39,611 nucleotides of DNA from Fibrobacter sp. (GCA_017959225.1 JAGDBD010000005.1:1-39611); one strand, 5' to 3'. Shown: positions 8,589 to 17,900, counted from the first letter of the stretch. Notes: generated by a model from the sequence alone, not told the origin. Program-made: numbers and translations.

Positions 8589-9056
8589 ATGGATTCGAAA
8601 AAGATGAAAATCATCTTGGCGGTCTCTGTTGCGGTTAACGTAGCATTGCTCGTCATCATGTTTGCTCTCAAAGATGGCTATGCGGAACAGGCTCAGGCCT
8701 CTTACAAAGTAGCTACCAAGGCGTACACCGATCAGGTTGCTAAAACCGTGAATGCCCAGAATGACTTTATCAAGAGAGGGAATTTGGTTTGGCAGCTCAC
8801 GTTCGAAGTGACCTCTCAGAACCTTTCCAAGTCTGCGCTCGATGCTCGCATTGCTGCACTGGACGAAGGAAAGATTTTAGACCCGCAGACTTCCGGTGAC
8901 GTAACGACCATTTCTTGCGGCGAAAAGTGCAAGGTTTCGTTCACGTTCAAGAATGGCAAGTTCGTGGCTGCCGATTACCAGGAACTGGTTGCCCTTTCCC
9001 CGTCTGCCACATTTAAAGTCGAAGCTCCGGCTCCGTTCTCTTTTAGCGAAAAGTAG
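8589..9056 (+). CDS. Small membrane-anchored protein of unknown function, tandem paralogue 1
   Basis: A 155-residue protein starting with a single uncleaved-looking transmembrane helix (residues ~7-26: MKIILAVSVAVNVALLVIMF) and then an extracytoplasmic helical stretch, YAEQAQASYKVATKAYTDQ. A smaller beta-rich C-terminal part follows, with a Cys pair in ISCGEKCKVSF. GAGGAG lies about 11 bases before the ATG. The following gene has the same plan and shares a detectable pattern (N-terminal span, Y..QA...Y......Y..Q, QN..I......W.L), so the two look like an old tandem duplication. They form a two-gene operon ending at a strong terminator. No family was recognised. Confidence 0.8.
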   Translation: MDSKKMKIILAVSVAVNVALLVIMFALKDGYAEQAQASYKVATKAYTDQVAKTVNAQNDFIKRGNLVWQLTFEVTSQNLSKSALDARIAALDEGKILDPQTSGDVTTISCGEKCKVSFTFKNGKFVAADYQELVALSPSATFKVEAPAPFSFSEK

Positions 9057-9064
9057 GAGGATTT

Positions 9065-9556
9065 ATGGCGTCTAAGATTAAAGTTTTTACGATTGCTTCC
9101 TTGGCTTTGAACGTGGCTGTAGCAAGTCTTCTCGGAATGCAAAAGGGTAACTACGTTTCCCAGGCAAAAGAAGCTTACGAAAAGAAGGCCGATGCTTATT
9201 ACAAGCAGGCAAAAAATATCATTGACGGTCAAAACTCGGTAATTGAAAACAATGCGGTTCTTTGGAATCTCGCATGCTCGGCCAATTTGCAGGCTTCGAG
9301 CTCGAAGGAATTTGCAATTCTCGAAAAGCGGATTGTCAATCCTTCGATCTTCTCTAGCAAGGTTACCGGTTCTCCGGATGGCAAGGGTAAGCTGCGCACG
9401 GTTTCTTGGAACAGCGATTATTACATCGTTGCAAGCTTTGACAAGTCGAATAAGCTGGTCGGTGTGAATGCCGACGCACTTCTTGGCAATGCAGAAGCTC
9501 CGGCTCTTTCCGAAGAACCGGAAGCGACCGATGACGTAGAAGAAACTGTTGAATAA
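9065..9556 (+). CDS. Small membrane-anchored protein of unknown function, tandem paralogue 2
   Basis: A 163-residue protein, the second copy of the plan described for the gene eight bases upstream: a membrane span at residues ~5-22 (VFTIASLALNVAVASLLG), then a helical segment YVSQAKEAYEKKADAYYKQA, then a compact region with VLWNLACSANLQ. It differs by an acidic tail of about 25 residues (PALSEEPEATDDVEETVE) that the first copy lacks. GGAGG lies six bases before ATG. The gene ends just before a bidirectional hairpin terminator shared with the diguanylate cyclase on the other strand. Likely anchored in the inner membrane and facing the periplasm; function unknown. Confidence 0.8.
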   Translation: MASKIKVFTIASLALNVAVASLLGMQKGNYVSQAKEAYEKKADAYYKQAKNIIDGQNSVIENNAVLWNLACSANLQASSSKEFAILEKRIVNPSIFSSKVTGSPDGKGKLRTVSWNSDYYIVASFDKSNKLVGVNADALLGNAEAPALSEEPEATDDVEETVE

Positions 9557-9572
9557 ATCCTTTGGTTCAACA

Positions 9573-9602
9573 AAAAAGGCGGTGCTTTGCACCGCCTTTT
9601 CT
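9573..9602. terminator. Bidirectional hairpin terminator
   Basis: AAAAAGGCGGTGC / GCACCGCCTTTT stem with a TTT loop, A tract on one side and T tract on the other. It lies between two converging genes (stop at 9556 on plus, stop at 9614 on minus), so it can serve both. Confidence 0.9.
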
Positions 9603-9613
9603 CTTTGCATCAA

Positions 9614-11422
9614 TTAGGATTCCTTAGAAGCGCTGGCAGAATTGTCCGGATTCATTTTCGGAACTTTCACAAAGCGTTGTTCGGCGAACTTCAATTCTTC
9701 TTCGGCTGCCTTCAAATCTTCTTCGGTAATATCTTCTGGGTTGAAGAGAACGATCTTGTTGCGGCCTGTCTGTTTGCCTTCGTACAGGGCGCGGTCAGCC
9801 ATGTTAATGCTGTGGTCCATTCCTAGGCGTTCGTCATATTCCGCAACGCCAATGGTGATGGTCACGTGCAGAACCTGGTCTGCAAAACGGATTTCCGTAT
9901 CGGCGATTTTTTTGCGAAGGCGTTCTGCCACAAGGCCCGCTCCGCCGAGAGGCGTTTCCGGGAGAAGCGCTAGGAATTCTTCGCCGCCCCAACGGGAAAT
10001 AATATCTTGTTTGCGCAAGCTTTCCTTCATTACTCTGGCAACGGTCTTTAAAACCATATCACCGCAAACGTGGCCATAATGGTCGTTAAATTCTTTGAAT
10101 TTGTCAATATCGACAAAGAGGAAAGAGAACTTGCGTTTAGATCTGTCGAATCGAGAAATTTCGTAGCTGATTTTTTCGCGGATGTCACGGCGATTCGGGA
10201 GCTTTGTTAGTTCGTCGGTTCGGGAGATCATTTTTAATCGGTCATTGGCCTTGGCCAGTTCTTCGGTGCGCTTGTACACTTCGAGTTCCAAGTGGGCCTG
10301 GTGCTCGGCGAGGGCCGACATTTTTTCGCGGATCGTTAAGCGCATTTTGTCGAATACGCGGGCTAAGGCGTGGATTTCGTTGTTCTTTGTACCGGTGATG
10401 CCGCTGGATTCTTCATAGTTTCCGTCTGCAATCACGAGCATCTTGTTGATAAGGGATTGAATCGGGGCTTCGATATGGTTGAAGAACCAAATTGCGATGG
10501 CCAAAATGGCAATCAAGAAGATGATGCCGATGTAAATAAAGACGCTGCTGATCTTTTTTGTAGGTTCTTCCACTTCGCTACGTGGCTCAATAGCGAGAAT
10601 GCCGAGCTTTAGTTTGGGGCTGTATTCGTAATTGACCAGATATTCTTTGCCGTCTTTTAACGTGTAGTAATCTTGTTCTGGAACAAAGCTTCTGGCGTTG
10701 AACCTTTCAAATCCTAAATCTTGGGCGCGATTTTTACCGTTGACCCATTGGCGAATATTGGGGTGGTAAATGATGACGTCGCTTTCATCCACAATCACAA
10801 AGATTCCGTGGCTGCCAAGCTTATAATTTTCAAAAACTTCCCACAGACGGCGGAACGAAAATGACGCTGCCAGGTAGCCGTCGGATTTTGCTCGGTTTTC
10901 TACAAGAACCGCGATAATTTTTTTAGGGGTGTGCTGTTCCCAAAAAAGCGGAGAAACGTAAGGACGTTGGGGTTCCACCGCTTTAAAGTCTTGCAGTTCG
11001 TGGTAAGTTGAATTTACACGGGCAATGCCCACCATGGAATTGTCGCTGATTTTTTCATGCTTGGAATTGTAAAGGGCGACGTGTTCCCCCGGAATGAACA
11101 GCGGGGAAACGTTAAATCCTTTGAGGAAGCCGCCCGATTCAGCAGGGTCCTGGTTTTCGATGTATGGGGTTGTGGCCAAAAGGCTCAAGCGACCGGTGAA
11201 AAGGTTCATTTGGCCTTCGATCACGGTCATGACCTGGTGCAGGGAAAGCTGGTTTTGTCTTTTGGCTTCTTCCCGCACATCGTGCAGCTGGTTCGAAGTA
11301 AGGATAATCGCACCACCTGCTAGTGCCACAAAGAATGCGGCAGTAAACGCGATAAGGCTTCGAAAGGCTATCGTGTTTACAAGTGGGATGCTGCTACTGA
11401 CTGTTCCGTTACTTTTTGCCAT
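9614..11422 (-). CDS. Membrane diguanylate cyclase with periplasmic Cache-like sensor, HAMP and GGDEF domains
   Basis: The 602-residue protein makes the second messenger c-di-GMP from two GTP. In order: a membrane span at about residues 20-45, a periplasmic dCache-like sensor to about 290 (with IFVIVDESDVIIYHPN in its membrane-distal part), a second span (VFIYIGIIFLIAILAIAIWFF), a HAMP-like linker, a coiled coil (LEVYKRTEELAKANDRL) and a GGDEF domain. The domain begins at DELTKLPNRRD, has FVDIDKFKEFNDHYGH and the active-site loop RWGGEEF near residue 480. An inhibitory-site RXXD (RKQD) stands exactly five residues before GGEEF, so product feedback is likely. Its start follows the solute-binding-protein gene by 14 bases, which suggests the binding protein feeds the sensor. 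No EAL domain is present. Confidence 0.93.
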   Translation of the reverse strand: MAKSNGTVSSSIPLVNTIAFRSLIAFTAAFFVALAGGAIILTSNQLHDVREEAKRQNQLSLHQVMTVIEGQMNLFTGRLSLLATTPYIENQDPAESGGFLKGFNVSPLFIPGEHVALYNSKHEKISDNSMVGIARVNSTYHELQDFKAVEPQRPYVSPLFWEQHTPKKIIAVLVENRAKSDGYLAASFSFRRLWEVFENYKLGSHGIFVIVDESDVIIYHPNIRQWVNGKNRAQDLGFERFNARSFVPEQDYYTLKDGKEYLVNYEYSPKLKLGILAIEPRSEVEEPTKKISSVFIYIGIIFLIAILAIAIWFFNHIEAPIQSLINKMLVIADGNYEESSGITGTKNNEIHALARVFDKMRLTIREKMSALAEHQAHLELEVYKRTEELAKANDRLKMISRTDELTKLPNRRDIREKISYEISRFDRSKRKFSFLFVDIDKFKEFNDHYGHVCGDMVLKTVARVMKESLRKQDIISRWGGEEFLALLPETPLGGAGLVAERLRKKIADTEIRFADQVLHVTITIGVAEYDERLGMDHSINMADRALYEGKQTGRNKIVLFNPEDITEEDLKAAEEELKFAEQRFVKVPKMNPDNSASASKES

Positions 11423-11436
11423 AAACTTTTTGGCCC

Positions 11437-12969
11437 TTACTTGTTGCGCTTTCTCATGAATGTGACCATGAATCCGGAGAATACGGCAACCAAGAATACA
11501 AAAATGGTCAAACCGATTCGCGAAGCTCCACCCGTGCCTTCGGTTGTAATGGAATCCGTAGCAATCGCCAAGGAATCTTTGCTGTGATCGTGGTTTGTGA
11601 CTTTATTCCAAATGGCGAGGAATTCGTCTAGCTGCATCGGGGGAGTTGAACCCGCTGGTGCATGAAGAATGTCGTTGATCTTTTGGTTGTAAGTCAGGAG
11701 GGTGCTGTACATGGCTTCTTCGGAATAGAGACCGCCAATATCGAGATAGCTCCAAATGTCGCAAAAAAGGCTCACCAAGGCGCCTTCGATTAAAGTCCAT
11801 TCCGGAATGTTCGGATAGCTGCGGCCATCTTCCAGATGGTCGATGAGAACCTTGTAAATGGAATCCTTTGCCCAGGACTTGAGAATTTTGTCTACAGGCG
11901 GAAGGAATCCGATCTGTTTGGTATAGGCGTCCAGGTTATCGTCGCGGGGCAAAAATTCCAAAAGTTTAACGGCGTCTGCATTGTTTGCTTGGGAAGCGGG
12001 AATGGCGAGGTTGCTTCCGCCGACAAAGCAGACGCTACCGGCTTTTCCTTCGGGAACAGGCATTATTCGAATGCCGTCCGCTCCGATCTGCGATGTTGCG
12101 AGACCACCGACGGATCCTTCGTACCGAACTTGCGTCACAAGTTCAGTCGTGTTCAAAATGAAAGCCAGTTCACCGTTGTTAAAATGCTGAACGACCTGGG
12201 CAGTGTTATCCCGAAGGCTAACCTTGTCCACCAGGGAATCCAAAATGAAGTTCAAATAGAAAGCGATGCCTTCGATGGTATTCGGATCGAGAAGGTTCGA
12301 CTGCCAAGAACCATCTTCGTTCTTTTTCACAAAGGATCCGCCAGCAGACCAGACCCATGGAGCGAAGTTATGGGGAATGTTCCAGTCGCTTTTGCCGGGG
12401 AATGCAAATGCCCGAGCCATGGAACCGTCGTTTCTCCGTAAATTCAGACTATTGATTTTTTTCAGGGTGTGGTAAAATCCTTCGTAGGTCTTCACGTCGG
12501 CAGCAGTGATGCCAACTTTATTGAGAAGGGTCACGTTTGCCATTAAAGCTCGGGCATCGGTGAACCAGGGTACGGAATAGGTGGACGGGTCTCCGTCTGT
12601 GCCTGTGGTTTTCCAACTGACTTTTGAAAAGCGTTCTGGGCGAATGTCTTTCAGGTAAGGATCCAGTTTCGCCAGCTGTCCACGGGAAGCGAAGTAAGAA
12701 ATCCAGGTGGTTCCGAGCTGTAAAACGGCGGGAGCTTCCGCTTTGCCTTCTAAAGCGGCGGTGATATGGCTCCAAGCTTCGCCCCAGTCGAGCACTCGTA
12801 CTTGGGTCTTTAAACCGGTTTCTTTTTCGAATAGAGAAAGACGTTGTTCAAGGATTCCTTGCGGATTGGCTCCGTTCGGCATAATCCAGACTTCGAGTGG
12901 CTTGGCAGCGGCAAATCCTGTTGCTAAAGATATAACGGTTAAAGCGCAAACAAGACATCTTCGAATCAT
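11437..12969 (-). CDS. Family 1 extracellular solute-binding protein with C-terminal membrane anchor
   Basis: A 510-residue MalE-like periplasmic binding protein. The N-terminus is a Sec signal peptide (about 22 residues ending FAAA), followed by KPLEVWIMPNGANP and LSLFEKETGLKTQVRVLDWGE, typical of sugar-binding family 1. Other family marks are PAVLQLGTTWISYFASRGQL, YSVPWFTD and GKAGSVCFVGGSNLAIPA. Unusually, the C-terminus adds a linker and a membrane span (RIGLTIFVFLVAVFSGFMVTFM) ending in basic residues. The chosen ATG has AGGAGAAAGGA directly upstream; the frame is open further up, but that extension lacks a signal peptide. No permease or ATPase gene is nearby; the partner gene is a sensor diguanylate cyclase, so a sensing rather than a transport role is plausible. 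Ligand unknown, probably an oligosaccharide. Confidence 0.85.
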   Translation of the reverse strand: MIRRCLVCALTVISLATGFAAAKPLEVWIMPNGANPQGILEQRLSLFEKETGLKTQVRVLDWGEAWSHITAALEGKAEAPAVLQLGTTWISYFASRGQLAKLDPYLKDIRPERFSKVSWKTTGTDGDPSTYSVPWFTDARALMANVTLLNKVGITAADVKTYEGFYHTLKKINSLNLRRNDGSMARAFAFPGKSDWNIPHNFAPWVWSAGGSFVKKNEDGSWQSNLLDPNTIEGIAFYLNFILDSLVDKVSLRDNTAQVVQHFNNGELAFILNTTELVTQVRYEGSVGGLATSQIGADGIRIMPVPEGKAGSVCFVGGSNLAIPASQANNADAVKLLEFLPRDDNLDAYTKQIGFLPPVDKILKSWAKDSIYKVLIDHLEDGRSYPNIPEWTLIEGALVSLFCDIWSYLDIGGLYSEEAMYSTLLTYNQKINDILHAPAGSTPPMQLDEFLAIWNKVTNHDHSKDSLAIATDSITTEGTGGASRIGLTIFVFLVAVFSGFMVTFMRKRNK

Positions 12970-13130
12970 TCCTTTCTCCTGATAAATCAAATACCCTAAT
13001 ACAAAAGTATATGTAAGTAATCTATATGCAAATGGCTTGTAAAATTCCAAAAACCTGTTGAATTTATGAAAAAAATCGGGTATTGACACAAAAAAATAAG
13101 TTCTAAAAGTGACGAACTTCACAGGAGGAA

Positions 13131-13253
13131 GTGGCGCAAGTGTTTTCAACCATTTACAAGCCAAAATTGAACGCAAAAAAACGCCTTTTTGGACCATTTG
13201 AATTTGATCGAAAACTTCTTACATTGCCCTGCGAAAACAACGTGCTGTTGTAA
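13131..13253 (+). CDS. Possible 40-codon leader peptide upstream of the efflux gene
   Basis: A short frame with GTG at 13131 (or GTG 13140, better spaced) follows a consensus AGGAGG site at 13123-13128 and ends with TAA at 13251-13253. The product would begin (V/M)AQVFSTIYKPKLNAKKRLFG and has no recognised domain. Its stop lies inside the left half of a local inverted repeat whose right half ends in a T tract just before the efflux gene's own ribosome site, an arrangement like an attenuation leader. It may also be chance; the only solid evidence is the strong ribosome binding site. Confidence 0.3.
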   Translation: MAQVFSTIYKPKLNAKKRLFGPFEFDRKLLTLPCENNVLL

Positions 13254-13294
13254 CGAACGTAAGTCCAGTTGCAGAACGAAGCCGTTGTTTTTTT
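13234..13294 (+). promoter_or_regulatory. Attenuator-like inverted repeat before the efflux gene
   Basis: AAAACAACG (13234-13242) is perfectly repeated in inverse as CGTTGTTTT (13283-13291), followed by further T residues. The left arm can alternatively form a small hairpin with GTTG at 13247-13250 (CAAC/GTTG). The stem is low in GC and the loop is 40 bases, so termination strength would be modest. It ends 17 bases before the efflux start. Confidence 0.3.
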
Positions 13295-13311
13295 GTTTTA
13301 AAGAGGTATTC

Positions 13312-14517
13312 ATGACGACGCAAAAAAATCATCCGAATGGTTATATCTACCTAGCAATTTTGCTTGGTTTATTGACCGCATTTGCACCATTCGTTACCGA
13401 CTTTTATCTGCCGGCGCTTCCTTCGCTTACGGATTACTTTAGCGCAAGCGCTTCGGCTGTGCAGATGAGTTTAACCATGAGCATGCTCGGCCTTGCCTGT
13501 GGGCAGCTTTTTGTGGGGCCTATCAGCGATAAATTCGGGCGTAAAAAACTGCTGATGGCATCCCTTGTCATTTTTTTGATTACGACCGTTCTTTGCCTTG
13601 TTTCGCCGGGCATTCTTTCGTTCAATCTTTTTCGGCTGTTTCAGGGGATGGCGGGTTCTGGGGGCCTTGTAATTTCCCGTTCCGTGACCACGGATTCGTT
13701 TCGCGGTAAGCTGCTTTCGAAGTTCCTTGCTCTGGTGAGTGCAATTAACGGGATCGCTCCGGTAACTGCACCTGTTTTAGGAGGAATCCTTCTTAAGTTT
13801 ACGAGCTGGAAGGGAACTTTTGTTGCACTGTTCGGGATTGGCGTTGCGCTGCTTTTCCTTGCGCTGCGGTTTTCGGAAACCTTGCCGGAAAATCGCCGTT
13901 CAAAAAAATCTTTGGTTTCCACATTTGCTCTTTACGGCAAGGTTTTGCGGAATGGAGAATATGTGCGAAACCTGCTTGTTTTTGTGGCGTCCCAATTCGT
14001 TTTATTTTCTTATATCGCAGCGTCGCCTTTCATTTTCCAAGTCGGCTTTGGATTTTCTCCGATGATGTTCAGCTTTGTCTTTGCGCTGAATGCCATAGGA
14101 ATCGGTGTGGGATGTGCCCTTTCGGGCAAGTTTGATAGCGACGTCAAGGCGTTGCGCACGGGAGCTTTGCTTCTGTTTGGATCTTCCATTTTTGCCTGTG
14201 CAATGCTCTTTTTGAAGATGGGGCCTGCTTGGGTTGAAGCGTCGTTCTTTGTCCTTTTGTTTGCCTTTGGACTTATCCAACCGCCAGTGACAGCAAGGAC
14301 GCTTCGCACGGAACGTGCCAATGGGGGAACGGCCAGCGCTTTGATGGGGGCTTTAGGCTTTGTAATGGGAAGTATTGCTTCGCCTCTCGTGGGAATGGGC
14401 GATACGTTCCAAACTTTGGGAATTGCGCTCCTTGTTGGCGGAACCTTTGCCCTTTTGACAACGGCGGTTGCCACCTCTTTGGGCGAAGGAAAAGCTTCTT
14501 GCACGGTAACGGCTTAA
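13312..14517 (+). CDS. MFS drug-efflux transporter, Bcr/CflA type
   Basis: A 401-residue major facilitator with about 12 membrane spans. The first span region FAPFVTDFYLPALPSL is the hallmark of the Bcr/CflA drug:H+ antiporter group, and the loop between spans 2 and 3 carries motif A (GPISDKFGRKKLLMAS). Proteins of this group export bicyclomycin, chloramphenicol-like drugs or small metabolites using the proton gradient. The ATG at 13312 is chosen because AGAGG sits six bases upstream and the protein then begins with a normal short hydrophilic N-terminus; a longer frame exists but its extra 41 residues are Cys-rich and unlike the family. It is preceded by a leader-like region. Substrate cannot be predicted. 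Confidence 0.9.
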   Translation: MTTQKNHPNGYIYLAILLGLLTAFAPFVTDFYLPALPSLTDYFSASASAVQMSLTMSMLGLACGQLFVGPISDKFGRKKLLMASLVIFLITTVLCLVSPGILSFNLFRLFQGMAGSGGLVISRSVTTDSFRGKLLSKFLALVSAINGIAPVTAPVLGGILLKFTSWKGTFVALFGIGVALLFLALRFSETLPENRRSKKSLVSTFALYGKVLRNGEYVRNLLVFVASQFVLFSYIAASPFIFQVGFGFSPMMFSFVFALNAIGIGVGCALSGKFDSDVKALRTGALLLFGSSIFACAMLFLKMGPAWVEASFFVLLFAFGLIQPPVTARTLRTERANGGTASALMGALGFVMGSIASPLVGMGDTFQTLGIALLVGGTFALLTTAVATSLGEGKASCTVTA

Positions 14518-14576
14518 ATCGTTATTTTTTTAGGGCGACATACGTTCTGCCAAATGAAAAAAAGTACATTGGGGGT

Positions 14577-14996
14577 ATGGAAGAAATGCATATAAGGTGC
14601 CCTCATTGTGGAAACGAAATGGAAGTTTCGCTTCACGGGAAAAAGAGTTCCCTCGTTGTTTGTGTCTGTGGACATTGCAAACGTCCGCTGATTTCCATTG
14701 ACGGGGAAGTTTTTGAACTCGATGGAGAAGAATTTCACATGCTCCGCAAAAAGCTCACACGGGTTGTGGATGCGTTGCGGGAGAGTGTTGAAACGCATCA
14801 AGATATTTCTCCGTTGCTCGAAAAAGCCCGGGAAGCAGCAGAAAATTCCATTTTGGAAGATTCTCGACTGGCTGTGGATGAAGTTCCTTCGCCAAGCGCT
14901 TCTAAAGCGGACAAAATTTCGAAGGAAGATGTGGACAATCTCCGCATTGACCTTGAAACCTGTAAAGATGTTTCTGAATTTATCGACCGTCTGTGA
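14577..14996 (+). CDS. Zinc-ribbon protein of unknown function, coupled to hrpA
   Basis: A small acidic protein (139 residues from ATG 14577, or 136 from the in-frame ATG 14586, which has better spacing to GGGGG at 14571-14575). The N-terminus has two CXXC knuckles, CPHC and CGHC, separated by about 22 residues, which is a rubredoxin-like zinc ribbon. The rest is charged and helical (LRKKLTRVVDALRESV) with a low-complexity linker, ending LETCKDVSEFIDRL. The stop overlaps the helicase start as GTGA, implying coupled translation and perhaps a joint role with RNA. No named family was recognised. Confidence 0.75.
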   Translation: MEEMHIRCPHCGNEMEVSLHGKKSSLVVCVCGHCKRPLISIDGEVFELDGEEFHMLRKKLTRVVDALRESVETHQDISPLLEKAREAAENSILEDSRLAVDEVPSPSASKADKISKEDVDNLRIDLETCKDVSEFIDRL

Positions 14997-17900
14997 CTTC
15001 GGATTTAACACAGCTGAAAATTGAATATCCGGATCTTCCCGTTGTAAAAAAGCGGGAGGAGTTTTTAGAGCTTTTAAAAAAGCGTCAAGTGGTGATTGTC
15101 AAAGCGGACACGGGCTCCGGAAAATCCACACAGGTTCCCAAATTTTTGCTGGAAAGCGGACTTGCCACAGCCGGAAGAATCAGTGTGACGGAACCCCGCA
15201 GGCTTGCTGCCATGTCCATTGCCGATCGTTTGCGGGAAGAATTAAAAGACGAAAATCTTGTTTCGACGCGAATCCGCTTTTTGGAAGAAGGTCCTAAAGA
15301 CGCTCCGATCAAAGTGATGACGGACGGAATCCTTTTGCAGGAATTCCGCAGGGACCGCCTGTTCAAAATGTATTCGGCAATCATGATCGATGAAGCCCAC
15401 GAACGCTCGTTGAACATCGACATTTTGCTCGGTATTTTTAAAGGCGTTTTGAAGGAACGCCCGGATTTTCGCCTGGTGATTGCCAGTGCAACTCTCGACG
15501 CCAAATTATTTGAACAGTTCTATGAAAATGCAGCGGTTCTAGAAGCGGAAGGTCGCATGTTCCCTGTTCAGGTCATTTTTGCCGATCCGCAGGAAAACGC
15601 GTCTAAAAGCAAAGGGGATTCCGGCCTTGTGGAAGAAGCGCGGGACGCGATCCTTGCACTTGAAGAAGATCAAAAAGATCATTTGCTCTGCTTTTTGCCG
15701 ACGGAACGAGACATTCAGGATTTGAGCGCGGAACTCGTTCAAAAATTGGACGAAAAAAAGTTTGACGTGCTTTCGCTTTTTGGACGAATGAGTCCTCAAG
15801 AGCAAAAAAAAGTTTTTCGCAATTCCGGTAAAACCCGCATAGTCCTTGCGACAAATATTGCAGAAACTTCGTTAACGATTCCGGGAATTGCCTATGTAGT
15901 CGATACGGGAATGGCGCGAGTTTCCCGTTATAATCCGCAGACGCGTATTCAGGGACTTCCGGTAGAAAAAATTTCTCAAGCGAGCGCCCGTCAGCGTACA
16001 GGACGTGCCGGCCGTGTAAAGCCGGGCATTTGCGTTCGCCTGTACACCGAAGAAGATTTTAACGATCGGGAAGAATTTACCGAACCGGAAATTCGCCGTT
16101 CGAATCTTTCGAATGTGGTTTTACAGCTTCGCAGTTTGAATCTTTCGGTAGAAGATTTTCCGTTTATTCAGCCGCCGCCCAGGTCGGCGTTCCGCGGAGC
16201 GTACAAATCTCTCTTTGAACTGGGTGCGCTTTCCAGCGTGGAACGGGGCGCTCGGGTAACGCCTTTCGGCGCCGAAATGGCGCACCTTCCCATGGATGTG
16301 GCGCTTTCCGCTGTATTGTTGCGCGCTCGGAATGCGGGGGTGTTACAGCCTGCGATTATCGTTTGTTCCGCACTTTCGATTCAGGACCCAAGGCTTTTTC
16401 CTTCCGAAGAACCGCAAAAAGAAAAAGCCCGTCGTATGCACAAAGGCTTGGGCGGTCACAAAAGCGATTTTCTCACGTTCCTTGCGGAATGGAACGCCTT
16501 TTGCCGGGAATGGAATGGAACGTCTTGGAACGCCCTTCGCAAGTATTGCGAAAAGCATTTTATGCATTTCTTGCGATGCCGGGAATGGATCGATCTGTAT
16601 GAACAGTTCTCCCGCATTCTCAAGGTAAAATTCGAGTCTTACGTTTGCCCTTTTGACTCTTTCCACCGGGACAATTTGCACATTGCTCTTTTGGCAGGAT
16701 TTTTAGGGGGAATCGCTCACAGAGACCGTGACAATGGTTGTTATAGGCTCGTGGGCGGTAGGGATGCTTACCTTTTTCCGGGAAGCGATCTGGCTGGTAA
16801 ATTCCCCGATTTTGTGCTTTCTGCAGAAGTCCGCGAAACGAGCCGTGTATTTTTAACCAAAGCCGCAGAAATTTTACCGGAATGGATTATCCGAGTCGCC
16901 AAGGATTTTTGCACTTACCGCTGGTTTGAACCTCGATACAATCCGGAACGGGGCTTTGTGGAAGCTGTGGAAGAAGTTTCTTTCCGCGGCATGGTCCTTT
17001 CCCGTTCCCATCGGATCGATTATGGACGTGTGAATGCAGAAGAAGCGGCTCGAATCTTCTTTTTGGAAGCGGTGGTGGAAGGGAACATGCCAAGGCCCTT
17101 CCCCTTTATGCAGCATAACGAACGGGTTTTAGAAGCGCTTCGCGCAAGCGAAGTGCGCTTGCGCCGCTGGGGAATTTGCCCGTCGGATGATTTGCAGGTG
17201 GACTATTTAGTAGAACGCGCTCCGGGGGTTTATTCTTTACAAACTCTCAAGGATTTTATCGCGAACAATTCGGACAAGGTTCTGCGTTATACGGAAGCGG
17301 ATTGGTTCAATGCTTCGGAAACGGGCATGGAACATTTTGAATCTTTCAAAAATAATCCTGTGATCGCAGCCGCATACCGGCAAAAGCTCGCCAAAGCGCA
17401 AGAAGAACGCAAAGCGTCAAAACATGGCGGCGTCGTGGAATATCAAAAAATTCTGGAACGCCAAATCCGATCGGAACTGGTCTTTGATTCTAGCAAAGAT
17501 TGGGACGGACTTTCCCTTGAAATCCCTGCGGATTTTTTACCGAAACTTTCACCCGCTATTTTTGCTCATGAAGTTTCTAAATGGCGAGCTTGGATGGTCG
17601 AATCCTTTATTCGGGAAGTTCCGAAGGGCGACCGTAAAAAATTGGAGCAGAAAAAAGACGAGTTGGACGATCGCTTTGTGGATTGTTTAGAAAAAAATCC
17701 CACAAAGTCTCCGTTGATTTCTTTGTACGAAGCCTTTGAAAGCTTTGGAACTTCCGAAGGAGCGCTTCCGGTTTTGAATCCGCAGAACGAACATCATTTG
17801 ATGCTTCATTTGTCTGTAACGTCTACGGAATTTTCCGAAAAATTCTCTTTAGAACTTTCACCGGAATGGGGGGAATGCAACTTTTTTGATGCCATTCGTC

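Larger units (their letters stand above)
12970..13311. promoter_or_regulatory. Divergent intergenic regulatory region
   Basis: This 342-base AT-rich stretch separates the solute-binding-protein gene (leftward) from the efflux gene (rightward). It holds a perfect 11-base inverted repeat, TGGCTTGTAAA (13033-13043) and TTTACAAGCCA (13153-13163), so the same word points toward each divergent gene. It also holds a TTGACA at 13083-13088 without a convincing -10 at normal spacing, a strong AGGAGG at 13123-13128 followed by a 40-codon frame, and a weak terminator-like repeat near 13234-13294. No clear promoter could be assigned for either gene. Confidence 0.5.

Noticed and set aside
13083..13110. TTGACA as a sigma-70 promoter for the efflux gene
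   Set aside because: No acceptable -10 box was found at 16-18 bases; only TAAAAG at 15 bases. It is left as part of the intergenic description.
12970..13197. Upstream extension of the solute-binding-protein frame
   Set aside because: It would bury the signal peptide behind 76 residues; the inner ATG at 12969 has an ideal ribosome site.
13189..13311. Upstream extension of the efflux gene frame (extra 41 residues)
   Set aside because: The extension is Cys-rich and unlike the family N-terminus, and AGAGG stands just before the inner ATG at 13312.
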